This document shows positions 44,846 to 52,880 of a stretch of DNA of 64,000 nt, piece after piece. Location: NCBI RefSeq assembly GCF_000146185.1, contig NC_012778.1:541501-605500 (forward strand), given 5' to 3'. This DNA is from [Eubacterium] eligens ATCC 27750. GTDB taxonomy: Bacteria > Bacillota > Clostridia > Lachnospirales > Lachnospiraceae. The number at the start of each line of letters is the position of its first letter. Position 1 is the first letter of the stretch. Under the pieces are notes generated by a model. It did no database searches. It was not told the DNA's origin and saw only the letters and a program-made list of their open reading frames with translations. The position numbers and the translations under genes are program-made.

Positions 44846-44874
44846 TTGACATCTAATGACCATTAGAATATACT
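44846..44874 (+). promoter_or_regulatory. feoA promoter with overlapping palindromic operator
   Basis: A consensus TTGACA (44846-44851) and TATACT (44869-44874) are 17 bases apart. The spacer is filled by the inverted repeat TCTAAT-GACC-ATTAGA (44852-44867). A regulator bound there would block RNA polymerase, as expected for iron repression. Which regulator (Fur or DtxR type) is not decided by sequence. Confidence 0.75.
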
Positions 44875-44929
44875 AACCGAGGTGGTAATGAAAAACATTA
44901 TCAATATGCTAAAAAGAGGAGATGAGCTT

Positions 44930-45139
44930 ATGCCATTAACTATGATTGATGAAGGAACTCCATACACAATCCAGCGGATTGGTGGAAAGGAAGAAATAAG
45001 ACGTTTTCTTGAGAATCTTGGATTCGTTCCGGGAGCAGTAGTAACAGTTGTTTCTAAAGCTGGCGGTAATGTCATTGTTAACATTAAGGAATCAAGAGTT
45101 GCCATAGGAAAAGATATGGCTAATAAAATTATGGTATAA
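44930..45139 (+). CDS. feoA: FeoA-family protein (first copy)
   Basis: A 69-residue SH3-like protein that assists FeoB in ferrous iron uptake. The ATG at 44930 follows GAGGAG by eight bases. Earlier in-frame starts (44882, 44888) lie at or almost at the predicted transcript start and are less likely. The pattern is YTIQRIGGKEEIRRFLENLGFVPGAVVTVVS, then GGNVIVNIKESRVAIGKDMA, with the usual FeoA turn before IGKDMANKI. It is 53 bases upstream of the second feoA. Confidence 0.88.
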   Translation: MPLTMIDEGTPYTIQRIGGKEEIRRFLENLGFVPGAVVTVVSKAGGNVIVNIKESRVAIGKDMANKIMV

Positions 45140-45192
45140 AGGACTGAATATGCCAGTTCTTATATAAAACTAAAATAAGAAGGAGATAAACT

Positions 45193-45411
45193 ATGACTTT
45201 AAGAGATGTATCTGTAGGCCAGACTGTTAAAGTTACCAGGTTAAATGGTGATGGTCCGGTTAAGAGAAGAATTATGGATATGGGAATTACTAAGGGAGTT
45301 GAAGTCTATGTAAGAAAGGTAGCACCTTTGGGAGATCCTGTAGAGGTTACAGTAAGAGGCTATGAATTATCGCTTCGTAAAGCCGATGCCGAGATGATAG
45401 AGGTAGGCTGA
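45193..45411 (+). CDS. feoA: FeoA-family protein (second copy)
   Basis: A 72-residue FeoA: VSVGQTVKVTRLNGDGPVKRRIMDMGITKG, then VEVYVRKVAPLGDPVEVTVRGYELSLRKADAE. It differs clearly from the first copy, which is the usual situation in clostridial feoA-feoA-feoB operons, where the two small proteins may bind different faces of FeoB. AAGGAG lies seven bases before the ATG. Confidence 0.92.
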   Translation: MTLRDVSVGQTVKVTRLNGDGPVKRRIMDMGITKGVEVYVRKVAPLGDPVEVTVRGYELSLRKADAEMIEVG

Positions 45412-45513
45412 TTTTTTTTACATGCAGGTTAGCATAATCTAATTAATGTAAGAATTGTCAAATGTTTGTTAGTAAATACATAAACATTTATATAAAAGAA
45501 ATGAGGTAGTCAA

Positions 45514-48018
45514 ATGTCAATTAAAATTGCATTAGCAGGTAATCCAAACTGCGGTAAAACAACATTGTTTAATGCTTTGACCGGTTCTAATCAGTTCGTT
45601 GGTAACTGGCCAGGTGTTACAGTTGAGAAAAAGGAAGGTAAATTAAAGGGACATAAAGATGTAACTATCATGGATTTACCAGGTATTTATTCACTTTCTC
45701 CTTATACTCTTGAGGAGGTAGTAGCAAGAAATTATCTTATTAACGAAAGACCTGATGCAATCATCAATATCGTTGATGGTACTAACATTGAAAGAAACCT
45801 TTATCTTTCAACACAGATTATGGAACTGGGGATTCCAGTTATTATGGCTGTTAACATGGTCGATATCATGGAAAAGAACGGAGATAAGGTTGACCTTGCC
45901 AAGTTAGGAAAGAACCTTGGATGTGAAGCTGTTGAGATATCAGCTCTTAAGGGAACTGGCATTAAGGAAGCAGCAGAGAAGGCTGTTAAGCTTGCAGAGA
46001 GCAAGAAGCTCAATACAATTGCTCACAAGTTTGATGATAAGGTTGAGGCAGCTATATCTGCAGTAGAAGATAAGCTTGGTCTTGATATTGTTGAAGAACA
46101 GAAGAGATTCTTTGCTATCAAGCTTCTTGAGAAGGATGATAAGATTAAAGTTCTTATGAAGAATGTTCCAGATGTTTCAGCTGAGATTGAGACTCTTGAG
46201 AAAGAATTTGATGATGATACAGAAAGTATTATCACTAATGAAAGATATACATATATATCTTCAATTATCAGTGGATGTTTTGCAAAGAAGTCTGAGAAGA
46301 AGCTTTCTACATCAGATAAGATTGATAGAATAGTTACTAACAGATTCTTAGCACTTCCAATATTTGCAGTCGTAATGTTCATCGTATACTATGTATCAGT
46401 TACAACAGTTGGTACATGGGCAACAGACTGGGCTAACGATGGTGTGTTCGGTGATGGCTGGCATCTCTTCGGAATTGGCACTTCAGCTTACGAAGAAGTA
46501 GCTGATGAGTATGGTGATTCAGATGCAATCATCGGGGCATATATCGACAGCCTTGGTGATAAAGGTGAAGAGTATGCAGATGCTATTGATACAGAAGCTG
46601 ATGATTATGATTCAGATGCAGCAGTAGCAGCATTAAAGAAACTTGAAAACACAGTTCCAGCTAATCTTACATTAGATTATGATGTAGAAGATGAGGAAAA
46701 TCTTAGTGTAACAACAGAGACAACAGATGCAGCTGGTGTTAAGGAAGCTATTGAACAGTGTATAGACAATGATGGTGCAGCTCCAGATCCTGCTAATTAT
46801 GGTGTATGGGTTCCTGGTATCCCAGTGCTTCTTGAGTCAGGACTTGATGCAATTGGTTGTGTAGACTGGTTAAAGGGTCTTATCCTTGATGGTATTGTAG
46901 CCGGTGTTGGTGCAGTACTTGGCTTCGTTCCACAGATGCTTGTATTATTCATATTCCTTGCATTCCTTGAGTCTTGCGGCTATATGGCACGTATAGCATT
47001 CATTATGGATAGAATTTTCCGTAAGTTCGGTCTTTCAGGTAAGTCATTCATTCCAATGCTTATCGGTTCAGGTTGTGGTGTTCCTGGTATCATGGCTTCA
47101 CGTACAATTGAGAACGACAGAGACCGTAAGATGACAATTATGACAACAACATTTATTCCTTGTGGAGCTAAGCTTCCATTCATAGCAATGGTTGCCGGAG
47201 CTATCTTTGATGGTGCTCCATGGGTTGCTCCATCAGCATACTTCCTTGGAATATTCTCAATTATCTGCTCAGGTATCATCTTAAAGAAGACAAAGTTATT
47301 CGTTGGAGATCCGGCACCATTCGTTATGGAGCTTCCAGCATACCATCTTCCAACAGTTGGTACAGTATTAAGAAGCATGTGGGAGCGTGGATGGTCATTC
47401 ATCAAGAAGGCCGGAACAATCATCACACTTTCAACAATCATTATCTGGTTCACAACATACTTCGGATTTGTTGATGGAACATTTACAATGCTTGCAGATG
47501 ATCAGATTGACTTCTCTATTCTTGGCAGAATTGGTAAGGCAATCGCATGGATATTTGCTCCTTTAGGATTTGGTAACTGGCAGGCAACTGTTGCTTCTAT
47601 TACTGGTCTTGTTGCTAAGGAGAATATCGTTGGTACAATGGGTATCCTTTACTCAGCAGGTGAGGGAACAGTATATGCTAACATGGCAGCTACATTTACA
47701 GTAGTAAGCGGATATGCATTCCTTGCATTTAATCTTCTCTGTGCTCCTTGCTTCGCAGCAATGGGTGCTATTAAGAGAGAGATGAACAACACTAAGTGGT
47801 TCTGGATTGCAATCGGATACCAGTGTGGATATGCTTACCTTGTAGGTCTTGTAATTAACCAGATTGCTGGTCTTATTACTGGCGACACAGCATTTAATGT
47901 ATTCACAGTAATCGCAATTCTTATAATTGTTGGTTTCATCTATCTGTTATTCAGACCATATAAGGAAAGTAAGACATTAAAGGTTGATTCTAAGAAGCTT
48001 TTAAATGCAACAAAGTAA
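45514..48018 (+). CDS. feoB: Ferrous iron transport protein B
   Basis: FeoB is the membrane GTPase that takes up Fe(II). The 834-residue product has an N-terminal G domain (G1 LAGNPNCGKTTLFNAL, G3 IMDLPGIYSLSPYT, G4 MAVNMVDIME, G5-like EISALKGTG) and a helical GDI region. The membrane core has two Gate motifs (GCGVPGIMASR and CFAAMGAIKREMNNTKW, with ETIEN/PCGAKLPF between them). An acidic insert of about 110 residues between the first and second spans (EVADEYGDSDAIIGAYIDSL and the following part) is longer than in E. coli FeoB. AGGTAG precedes the start. Confidence 0.95.
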   Translation: MSIKIALAGNPNCGKTTLFNALTGSNQFVGNWPGVTVEKKEGKLKGHKDVTIMDLPGIYSLSPYTLEEVVARNYLINERPDAIINIVDGTNIERNLYLSTQIMELGIPVIMAVNMVDIMEKNGDKVDLAKLGKNLGCEAVEISALKGTGIKEAAEKAVKLAESKKLNTIAHKFDDKVEAAISAVEDKLGLDIVEEQKRFFAIKLLEKDDKIKVLMKNVPDVSAEIETLEKEFDDDTESIITNERYTYISSIISGCFAKKSEKKLSTSDKIDRIVTNRFLALPIFAVVMFIVYYVSVTTVGTWATDWANDGVFGDGWHLFGIGTSAYEEVADEYGDSDAIIGAYIDSLGDKGEEYADAIDTEADDYDSDAAVAALKKLENTVPANLTLDYDVEDEENLSVTTETTDAAGVKEAIEQCIDNDGAAPDPANYGVWVPGIPVLLESGLDAIGCVDWLKGLILDGIVAGVGAVLGFVPQMLVLFIFLAFLESCGYMARIAFIMDRIFRKFGLSGKSFIPMLIGSGCGVPGIMASRTIENDRDRKMTIMTTTFIPCGAKLPFIAMVAGAIFDGAPWVAPSAYFLGIFSIICSGIILKKTKLFVGDPAPFVMELPAYHLPTVGTVLRSMWERGWSFIKKAGTIITLSTIIIWFTTYFGFVDGTFTMLADDQIDFSILGRIGKAIAWIFAPLGFGNWQATVASITGLVAKENIVGTMGILYSAGEGTVYANMAATFTVVSGYAFLAFNLLCAPCFAAMGAIKREMNNTKWFWIAIGYQCGYAYLVGLVINQIAGLITGDTAFNVFTVIAILIIVGFIYLLFRPYKESKTLKVDSKKLLNATK

Positions 48019-48047
48019 TTAAATGATATATTATCGGAGGTGTAATT

Positions 48048-48188
48048 ATGCTGGGAACAATTATAGTAGGAGTTATATTAGTGATTATAGTTGCGCTTAT
48101 TGTACGCAGTATGGTACACGACAAGAAAAACGGTAAATCGTTCACATGTGGTGGCGACTGCGGTAAATGCAAAGGCCACTGCCATTAA
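48048..48188 (+). CDS. FeoB-associated Cys-rich membrane peptide
   Basis: A 46-residue protein located 29 bases after feoB, with GGAGG seven bases before its ATG. One hydrophobic span (GTIIVGVILVIIVALIVRSM) is followed by a short cytoplasmic tail rich in Cys and His (FTCGGDCGKCKGHCH). This is the layout of the FeoB-associated Cys-rich membrane proteins, which are thought to hand over or sense iron in place of FeoC. It ends 13 bases before the Fur-like gene. Confidence 0.85.
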   Translation: MLGTIIVGVILVIIVALIVRSMVHDKKNGKSFTCGGDCGKCKGHCH

Positions 48189-48201
48189 AAGGAGGTAACG
48201 G

Positions 48202-48630
48202 GTGGTCAGAAATCCTGATAAAGACAAAGACATTATTATTTCTCGTCTCAAGCAGCAGGGTTGCAGGATAACTAAACAGAGGCTTATGCTTCTTGATGTA
48301 ATTCTTGAAGAGGACTGCTCAAGCTGTAAAGAGATTTATTACAAGGCAGTAAAAAAGGATCCTAAGATTGGGGCTGCAACTGTATATAGAATGGTTAATA
48401 CACTGGAAGAAATAGGTGCAATTAACCGTAAGAATATGTATAGGATAACTTGTGATGAGAATGATAATGGCGGTTATACTGTAAGATTAAACGATGATTC
48501 GTCAATTAATTTATCAGAAAGCAAATGGAGTAAAATTATTGAGTCAGGGCTAGAAGCCTGCGGATACATTAAGAATCAGAAGATAACAAGTGTAGTTGAC
48601 AGGAAAAAGGCAGTTTCAGTTAATAAATAA
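48202..48630 (+). CDS. Fur-family-like regulator lacking the usual metal-binding domain
   Basis: A 142-residue protein starting at GTG 48202 (AAGGAGG upstream). Residues about 10-85 match the Fur winged helix (GCRITKQRLMLLDVILEED, IYYKAVKKDPKIGAATVYRM, NTLEEIGAINRKNMYRI). Past this, the normal C-terminal half with HHDH and the Cys pairs is absent. In its place is an unrelated-looking stretch (NGGYTVRLNDDSSINLSESK, then IESGLEACGYIKNQKI). It probably still binds DNA, but iron sensing by the usual sites is not possible. It ends the feo operon and may regulate it. It could act through the neighbouring Cys-rich peptide or a different signal. Confidence 0.72.
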   Translation: MVRNPDKDKDIIISRLKQQGCRITKQRLMLLDVILEEDCSSCKEIYYKAVKKDPKIGAATVYRMVNTLEEIGAINRKNMYRITCDENDNGGYTVRLNDDSSINLSESKWSKIIESGLEACGYIKNQKITSVVDRKKAVSVNK

Positions 48631-48641
48631 TATTTACTAAT

Positions 48642-48680
48642 AAGGGAGAGATGAAACTGTTTCATCTCTCCTTTTGCTAT
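48642..48680 (+). terminator. Terminator of the feo operon
   Basis: AAGGGAGAGATGAAAC pairs perfectly with GTTTCATCTCTCCTTTT around almost no loop, followed by TTTTGCT. It is 12 bases after the Fur-like stop. Confidence 0.85.
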
Positions 48681-48796
48681 ATTGAGAAGATTTCTCAATA
48701 AGTGGATTTATGTAGAAATGTTACATAATGTGTAATATAATAACCGTCAAACTTAAGAAACATTTATTGTCCAATGTGGACAGAGAGGAGCACAGT

Positions 48797-49072
48797 ATGA
48801 AAATTGATAACTTAAAGAAACCAGGACTTTTCGCAGCAGGTGTATTATTTGGAACAGCAGGAATTAAGATTCTTACAAGCAAGGACGCAAAGAAGCTTTA
48901 CACTAACTGTACAGCAGCAGTTTTAAGAGCTAAATCATGTATAATGAAGACAGCTACAACTGTTCAGGAAAACTGTGAGGATATATATGCTGATGCTAAG
49001 ACAATCAATGAGACAAAGTATAACACAGAAGAAGTTGTACTTGATTCAGTAGATGAAAATGAGGAAGCGTAA
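48797..49072 (+). CDS. Small protein paired with the P-type ATPase (DUF6110-like)
   Basis: The product is 91 residues from ATG 48797, with GAGGAG upstream. The N-terminal segment (LKKPGLFAAGVLFGTAGIKIL) is a hydrophobic, glycine-rich helix. The rest is amphipathic helix (KLYTNCTAAVLRAKSCIMKT...) and an acidic tail. It resembles the DUF6110 proteins found just upstream of HMA_2-type metal ATPases; the family name is from memory and is unverified. It ends six bases before the ATPase gene, so it is probably a subunit or regulator of the pump. Confidence 0.6.
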   Translation: MKIDNLKKPGLFAAGVLFGTAGIKILTSKDAKKLYTNCTAAVLRAKSCIMKTATTVQENCEDIYADAKTINETKYNTEEVVLDSVDENEEA

Positions 49073-49078
49073 TAGAGT

Positions 49079-51154
49079 ATGAAATTCACAATAAAGCATG
49101 ATGTGCCCGGAAGAATCCGTGTTCACATGGATGCTTCCAGCATGACTTTTGCACAGGCAGATACCTTGCAGTATTATCTTAAGAATCTGCAGGGCGTTAC
49201 GAATGCCAAGGTGTATGAGAGAACTGCTGATGCAGTCGTCGAGTACAGATGTTCAAGAAAAACCGTGATTGAAGCTATTGCTAAGTTCAGATACAGCAAC
49301 ATAGAGGTTCCTGAAGATGTTCTTGCAACATCAGGAAGAGCAATCAATTCTCATTATACTGAAAAGCTGGCGGATCAGGTGTTATGGAGAATGACTAAGA
49401 AGCTGTTTATTCCAGCACCGGTATGTGCGGTATTAACAACAGTATCTTCAATGAAGTACATTTATAAAGGAATCAGGACACTGCTTGATAGAAAGCTTGA
49501 AGTTCCAGTTCTTGATGCAACTGCAATAGGAGTTTCTATCTTAAGAAGAGACTTTAATACAGCTGGTTCAGTAATGTTTCTTCTTGGTATAGGTGAGATA
49601 ATAGAGGACTGGACACACAAGAAGTCGGTTGACGACCTTGCAAGAACGATGTCACTTAACGTTAATAAGGTCTGGTTAAAGACAGATGATGCAGAAGTAC
49701 AGGTATCTGTGAAAGATGTTAAGGACGGAGATAATGTAATAATCCGGATGGGTAATGTAATCCCATTTGATGGAACTGTTATCAGTGGTGAGGCTATGGT
49801 TAATCAGGCTTCACTTACAGGAGAATCTGAGCCTGTAAGAAGAGGTGAGGGAACTTCTGTATTTGCAGGAACTGTAGTAGAAGAGGGCGAGATAGTATTC
49901 AGGGTTAAGCGTGCCGGAGGCTCAAGCAAATATGACAAGATTGTCAGGATGATTGAAGAATCTGAGAAGTTAAAATCAGGTCTTGAGTCAAAAGCAGAGC
50001 ATCTTGCAGATAAGCTTGTACCTTATTCACTTGGCGGAACTGCACTTACATATCTGTTAACACGAAATACTACTAAGGCATTGTCAATACTTATGGTTGA
50101 TTTCTCATGTGCATTGAAGCTTGCTATGCCTATTACGGTACTTGCAGCAATAAGACAGGCAAGTCAGGCGAGTGCAACAGTCAAGGGCGGTAAGTTCTTA
50201 GAGGCAATTGCTGAAGCGGATACTATCGTATTTGATAAGACAGGTACACTTACAAAGGCTAAGCCAACAGTAAGCAGGGTATATTCATTTAACGGAATGC
50301 CGGAAGATGAGCTGTTAAGAATAGCTGCGTGTCTAGAGGAGCATTTTCCACATTCAATGGCTAAGGCTGTTGTTAATGAAGCTGGCAGAAGAAACCTTAT
50401 GCACGAAGAGATGCATTCTAAGGTTGAATATATTGTTGCACATGGAATATCAACATTTATCGATACAAGCAAGGTTATCATAGGAAGCCATCACTTTGTA
50501 TTTGAGGATGAGGTATGTGTAATTCCAGTAGGAAAGCAGGAGTTATTTGACAGCCTTCCAGATGACTGCTCACATCTTTATATGGCAATTAACGGTCAGC
50601 TTGCAGCAGTTATATGCATAATTGATCCATTAAGAGAAGAAGCACCGGAGGTTATTGAAGGGCTTAAGAAGGCTGGAATATCAAAGGTTGTCATGATGAC
50701 CGGAGACAGTGAAAGAACAGCCGCCTCTATTGCCAGAAAGGTTGGAGTTACTGAATATTATTCAGAAGTTCTTCCAGAAGACAAGGCTAAGTTCGTAGAG
50801 AAAGAGCGGGCAGCCGGACGAAAGGTAATTATGATTGGTGATGGAATTAATGACTCACCAGCGCTTTCAGCAGCAGATGTAGGTATTGCCATAAGTGATG
50901 GTGCTGAGATTGCAAGAGAGATTGCAGATATCACTGTCGGCGCAGATGACCTTAATCAGATACTTATGCTTAAGAAATTAAGTGACAGTCTGATTAAGAA
51001 GATTAACAGAAATTACCGTGTGATTGTCGGATTCAATTCCGCACTTATTGCACTTGGTGTAACTGGCGTCATACAGCCTACAACTTCAGCACTTCTTCAT
51101 AATACATCAACACTTGTTATAAGTCTTGAGAGTATGAAGAATCTGCCGGTATAA
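49079..51154 (+). CDS. P1B-type heavy-metal-transporting ATPase
   Basis: A 691-residue metal pump. The N-terminus has an HMA_2-like domain without the CxxC motif (IKHDVPGRIRVHMD). The ATPase core has the actuator motif LTGESEPVRRG (TGES near 247), phosphorylation site FDKTGTLTKAK (Asp 386), the P1B His-Pro FPHSMA, and the hinge MIGDGINDSPAL. The intramembrane metal motif is DFSCALKLAMP (Cys 344) instead of the common CPC or SPC, which points to a substrate other than copper. Linkage to feo suggests Fe(II), Mn(II) or Zn(II) export, but this is not shown. There is no ribosome site other than sequence in the previous gene's end, consistent with coupling. Confidence 0.88.
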   Translation: MKFTIKHDVPGRIRVHMDASSMTFAQADTLQYYLKNLQGVTNAKVYERTADAVVEYRCSRKTVIEAIAKFRYSNIEVPEDVLATSGRAINSHYTEKLADQVLWRMTKKLFIPAPVCAVLTTVSSMKYIYKGIRTLLDRKLEVPVLDATAIGVSILRRDFNTAGSVMFLLGIGEIIEDWTHKKSVDDLARTMSLNVNKVWLKTDDAEVQVSVKDVKDGDNVIIRMGNVIPFDGTVISGEAMVNQASLTGESEPVRRGEGTSVFAGTVVEEGEIVFRVKRAGGSSKYDKIVRMIEESEKLKSGLESKAEHLADKLVPYSLGGTALTYLLTRNTTKALSILMVDFSCALKLAMPITVLAAIRQASQASATVKGGKFLEAIAEADTIVFDKTGTLTKAKPTVSRVYSFNGMPEDELLRIAACLEEHFPHSMAKAVVNEAGRRNLMHEEMHSKVEYIVAHGISTFIDTSKVIIGSHHFVFEDEVCVIPVGKQELFDSLPDDCSHLYMAINGQLAAVICIIDPLREEAPEVIEGLKKAGISKVVMMTGDSERTAASIARKVGVTEYYSEVLPEDKAKFVEKERAAGRKVIMIGDGINDSPALSAADVGIAISDGAEIAREIADITVGADDLNQILMLKKLSDSLIKKINRNYRVIVGFNSALIALGVTGVIQPTTSALLHNTSTLVISLESMKNLPV

Positions 51155-51187
51155 GATTATGAAACTAAAATTAAGTAAAAAGGGAAA

Positions 51188-51284
51188 TTGACAAAGCCGT
51201 ACGGCTAATATTATACTATATTTATCAAAATAAAGCCGCTCGGCTTTATTTATGAGAGAATATGTATAATAGAGCCGTACGGCT
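51188..51284 (+). promoter_or_regulatory. hipBA promoter with three palindromic operators
   Basis: TTGACA (51188-51193) is followed after 18 bases by TATACT (near 51212-51217). AGCCGTACGGCT occurs at 51195-51206, inside the spacer, and again at 51273-51284; AGCCGCTCGGCT occurs at 51234-51245. The three centres are exactly 39 bases apart. A second TATAAT sits at 51265-51270. Repeated operators in front of hipBA match known autoregulation by HipB, although this sequence differs from the E. coli operator. Confidence 0.8.
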
Positions 51285-51308
51285 TATTTTAATGCTGGAG
51301 TGATTATC

Positions 51309-51524
51309 ATGAAAATAACTGATTCAGAAGAACTGGGAAATATAATCAGGAACAGGAGAAAAGAATTAAAGTATACGCAGGCATTTTTGTCGGAATATAC
51401 TGGTCTTAGTGTAAGTTTTATATCAGATGTGGAAAGAGGTAAGCCGACTGTTGAGATTGGCAAGGTAATACAGTTAATTTCGATTCTTGGACTTGATGTC
51501 AATATTGATGTAAGGGGGAGATAA
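51309..51524 (+). CDS. hipB: HipB-like antitoxin, XRE-family repressor
   Basis: The product is 71 residues from ATG 51309, eight bases after CTGGAG. It is a helix-turn-helix protein: LGNIIRNRRKELKYTQAFLSEYTG, then VSFISDVERGKPTVEIGKVI and ISILGLDVNIDVR, the usual HipB end. It should bind the three palindromes upstream and, with HipA, repress the operon, and it should neutralise HipA by complex formation. It overlaps hipA by one base (TAATG). Confidence 0.85.
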   Translation: MKITDSEELGNIIRNRRKELKYTQAFLSEYTGLSVSFISDVERGKPTVEIGKVIQLISILGLDVNIDVRGR

Positions 51525-52816
51525 TGAGAAATTTAGAGGTATATATTGAATGTAATGGAAATATGATTAATGTTGGCAGTATTACAGGGCATAATTCTGA
51601 CGATGCTGTATTTTCATATTCAGAGGAATATATAGAAGATAAATCTTCAAGATCAATATCAATCAGTTTACCGCTTGATGAAAGAAGTTTTTCAGCGGAA
51701 AGAACGCGATGTTTCTTTGAAAGTCTTTTACCAGAAGGATATACAAGAAGGTGTGTTGCGGGTTGGCTTCATGTCGATGAAAATGATTATATATCAGTTC
51801 TTTCAGAATTAGGAAGTGAGTGTCTCGGAGCAATAAGAATAGTAGAAGGAGATATGAATATAAAACAATCTTCTTACAGATTATTATCACATGAGGAATT
51901 GCTGGAGTTTGCAAGAGAAGGTGCAACTAAGTCAGCGGAACTGGTTATTAAATCACATTTATCATTAGCTGGGGCATCAGGAAAGACTGGATTATATTAT
52001 GACAGGAATAATAATGAATGGTATCAGCCAGCGGGACTGGCACCAAGTACACATATATTAAAGCAGAGCCATGTAAGATTAAAAAAGATAGTTGCTAATG
52101 AACAGTTATGTTTGCTGACAGCAAGAAAACTAGGAATTAGGACACCAGATAGTTTTATTATTAATCTTAATGATAAAGAAGATGATTTTTTATTTGCAAC
52201 TGAAAGATATGACAGAAAGATTTTAGATACATCCAAAGAATTAATGGGGAAGAAAGTTCCATTAAGACTTCATCAGGAGGATTTTGCACAGGCACTTGGA
52301 ATTACAGCGTCACAAAAATACGAGAAAAACGGGAAAGATTATTTAGCAGAGGCATTTGAACTAATAAAAAATTATTCAAGCAATCCAATTGAAGATCAGA
52401 TAAGGCTATGGGATTTATGTATATTTAATTATCTTATAGGTAATACAGATAATCATGTTAAAAATATTGCTCTTTTATATAGTGAGGATTTAAAAGGAAT
52501 AAGATTAGCTCCGGCATATGATTTATTAAGTACTGTTATATATGACAGCAGCACAGAGAAAATGTCGCTTAACATAGATGGCGAATATGATATAAGGAAT
52601 ATAAATCAGAAGTCGTTTGAGAATGAGGCAAAGAAACTTGGTCTTGGAAAAGGAATAGCAACGCAGCATTTTTTAAGTATGGTTGAAAAATTTGAGATGG
52701 CACTTGAACAATCAACATATGAACTTGAGGAGCAGGGATATGGAGTTGCAGTCGATATACAGAAACAAATATTAAAAAAAGCAGGAATTCACAACTTTAA
52801 ATTGACTAATCCGTAA
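51524..52816 (+). CDS. hipA: HipA-like serine/threonine kinase toxin
   Basis: HipA kinases phosphorylate a host target (glutamyl-tRNA synthetase in E. coli) and slow growth; they are held in check by HipB. The 430-residue product has the N-terminal HipA_N part (FESLLPEGYTRR, LGSECLGAIRI) and the glycine-rich loop HLSLAGASGKTGLYY. APSTHILK carries the ATP lysine, with NEQLCLLTARKLGI after it. The catalytic loop is IGNTDNHVKNIAL (Asp 309, Asn 314) and the metal Asp is in LAPAYDLLS (near 333). All key residues are present, so it should be active. GGGGGAG precedes its ATG. AT-rich codon use suggests more recent acquisition than the flanking genes. Confidence 0.88.
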   Translation: MRNLEVYIECNGNMINVGSITGHNSDDAVFSYSEEYIEDKSSRSISISLPLDERSFSAERTRCFFESLLPEGYTRRCVAGWLHVDENDYISVLSELGSECLGAIRIVEGDMNIKQSSYRLLSHEELLEFAREGATKSAELVIKSHLSLAGASGKTGLYYDRNNNEWYQPAGLAPSTHILKQSHVRLKKIVANEQLCLLTARKLGIRTPDSFIINLNDKEDDFLFATERYDRKILDTSKELMGKKVPLRLHQEDFAQALGITASQKYEKNGKDYLAEAFELIKNYSSNPIEDQIRLWDLCIFNYLIGNTDNHVKNIALLYSEDLKGIRLAPAYDLLSTVIYDSSTEKMSLNIDGEYDIRNINQKSFENEAKKLGLGKGIATQHFLSMVEKFEMALEQSTYELEEQGYGVAVDIQKQILKKAGIHNFKLTNP

Positions 52817-52880
52817 TTTAATTATATCATAAGTAACTAGGGACACTTTGTTTCACTAAAGTATAATGGGAGGAAGTTAT

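Noticed and set aside
52862..52867. TATAAT as the glyA promoter
   Set aside because: It lies only 14 bases before the start codon and overlaps the ribosome site region, and there is no -35 box at the right distance.
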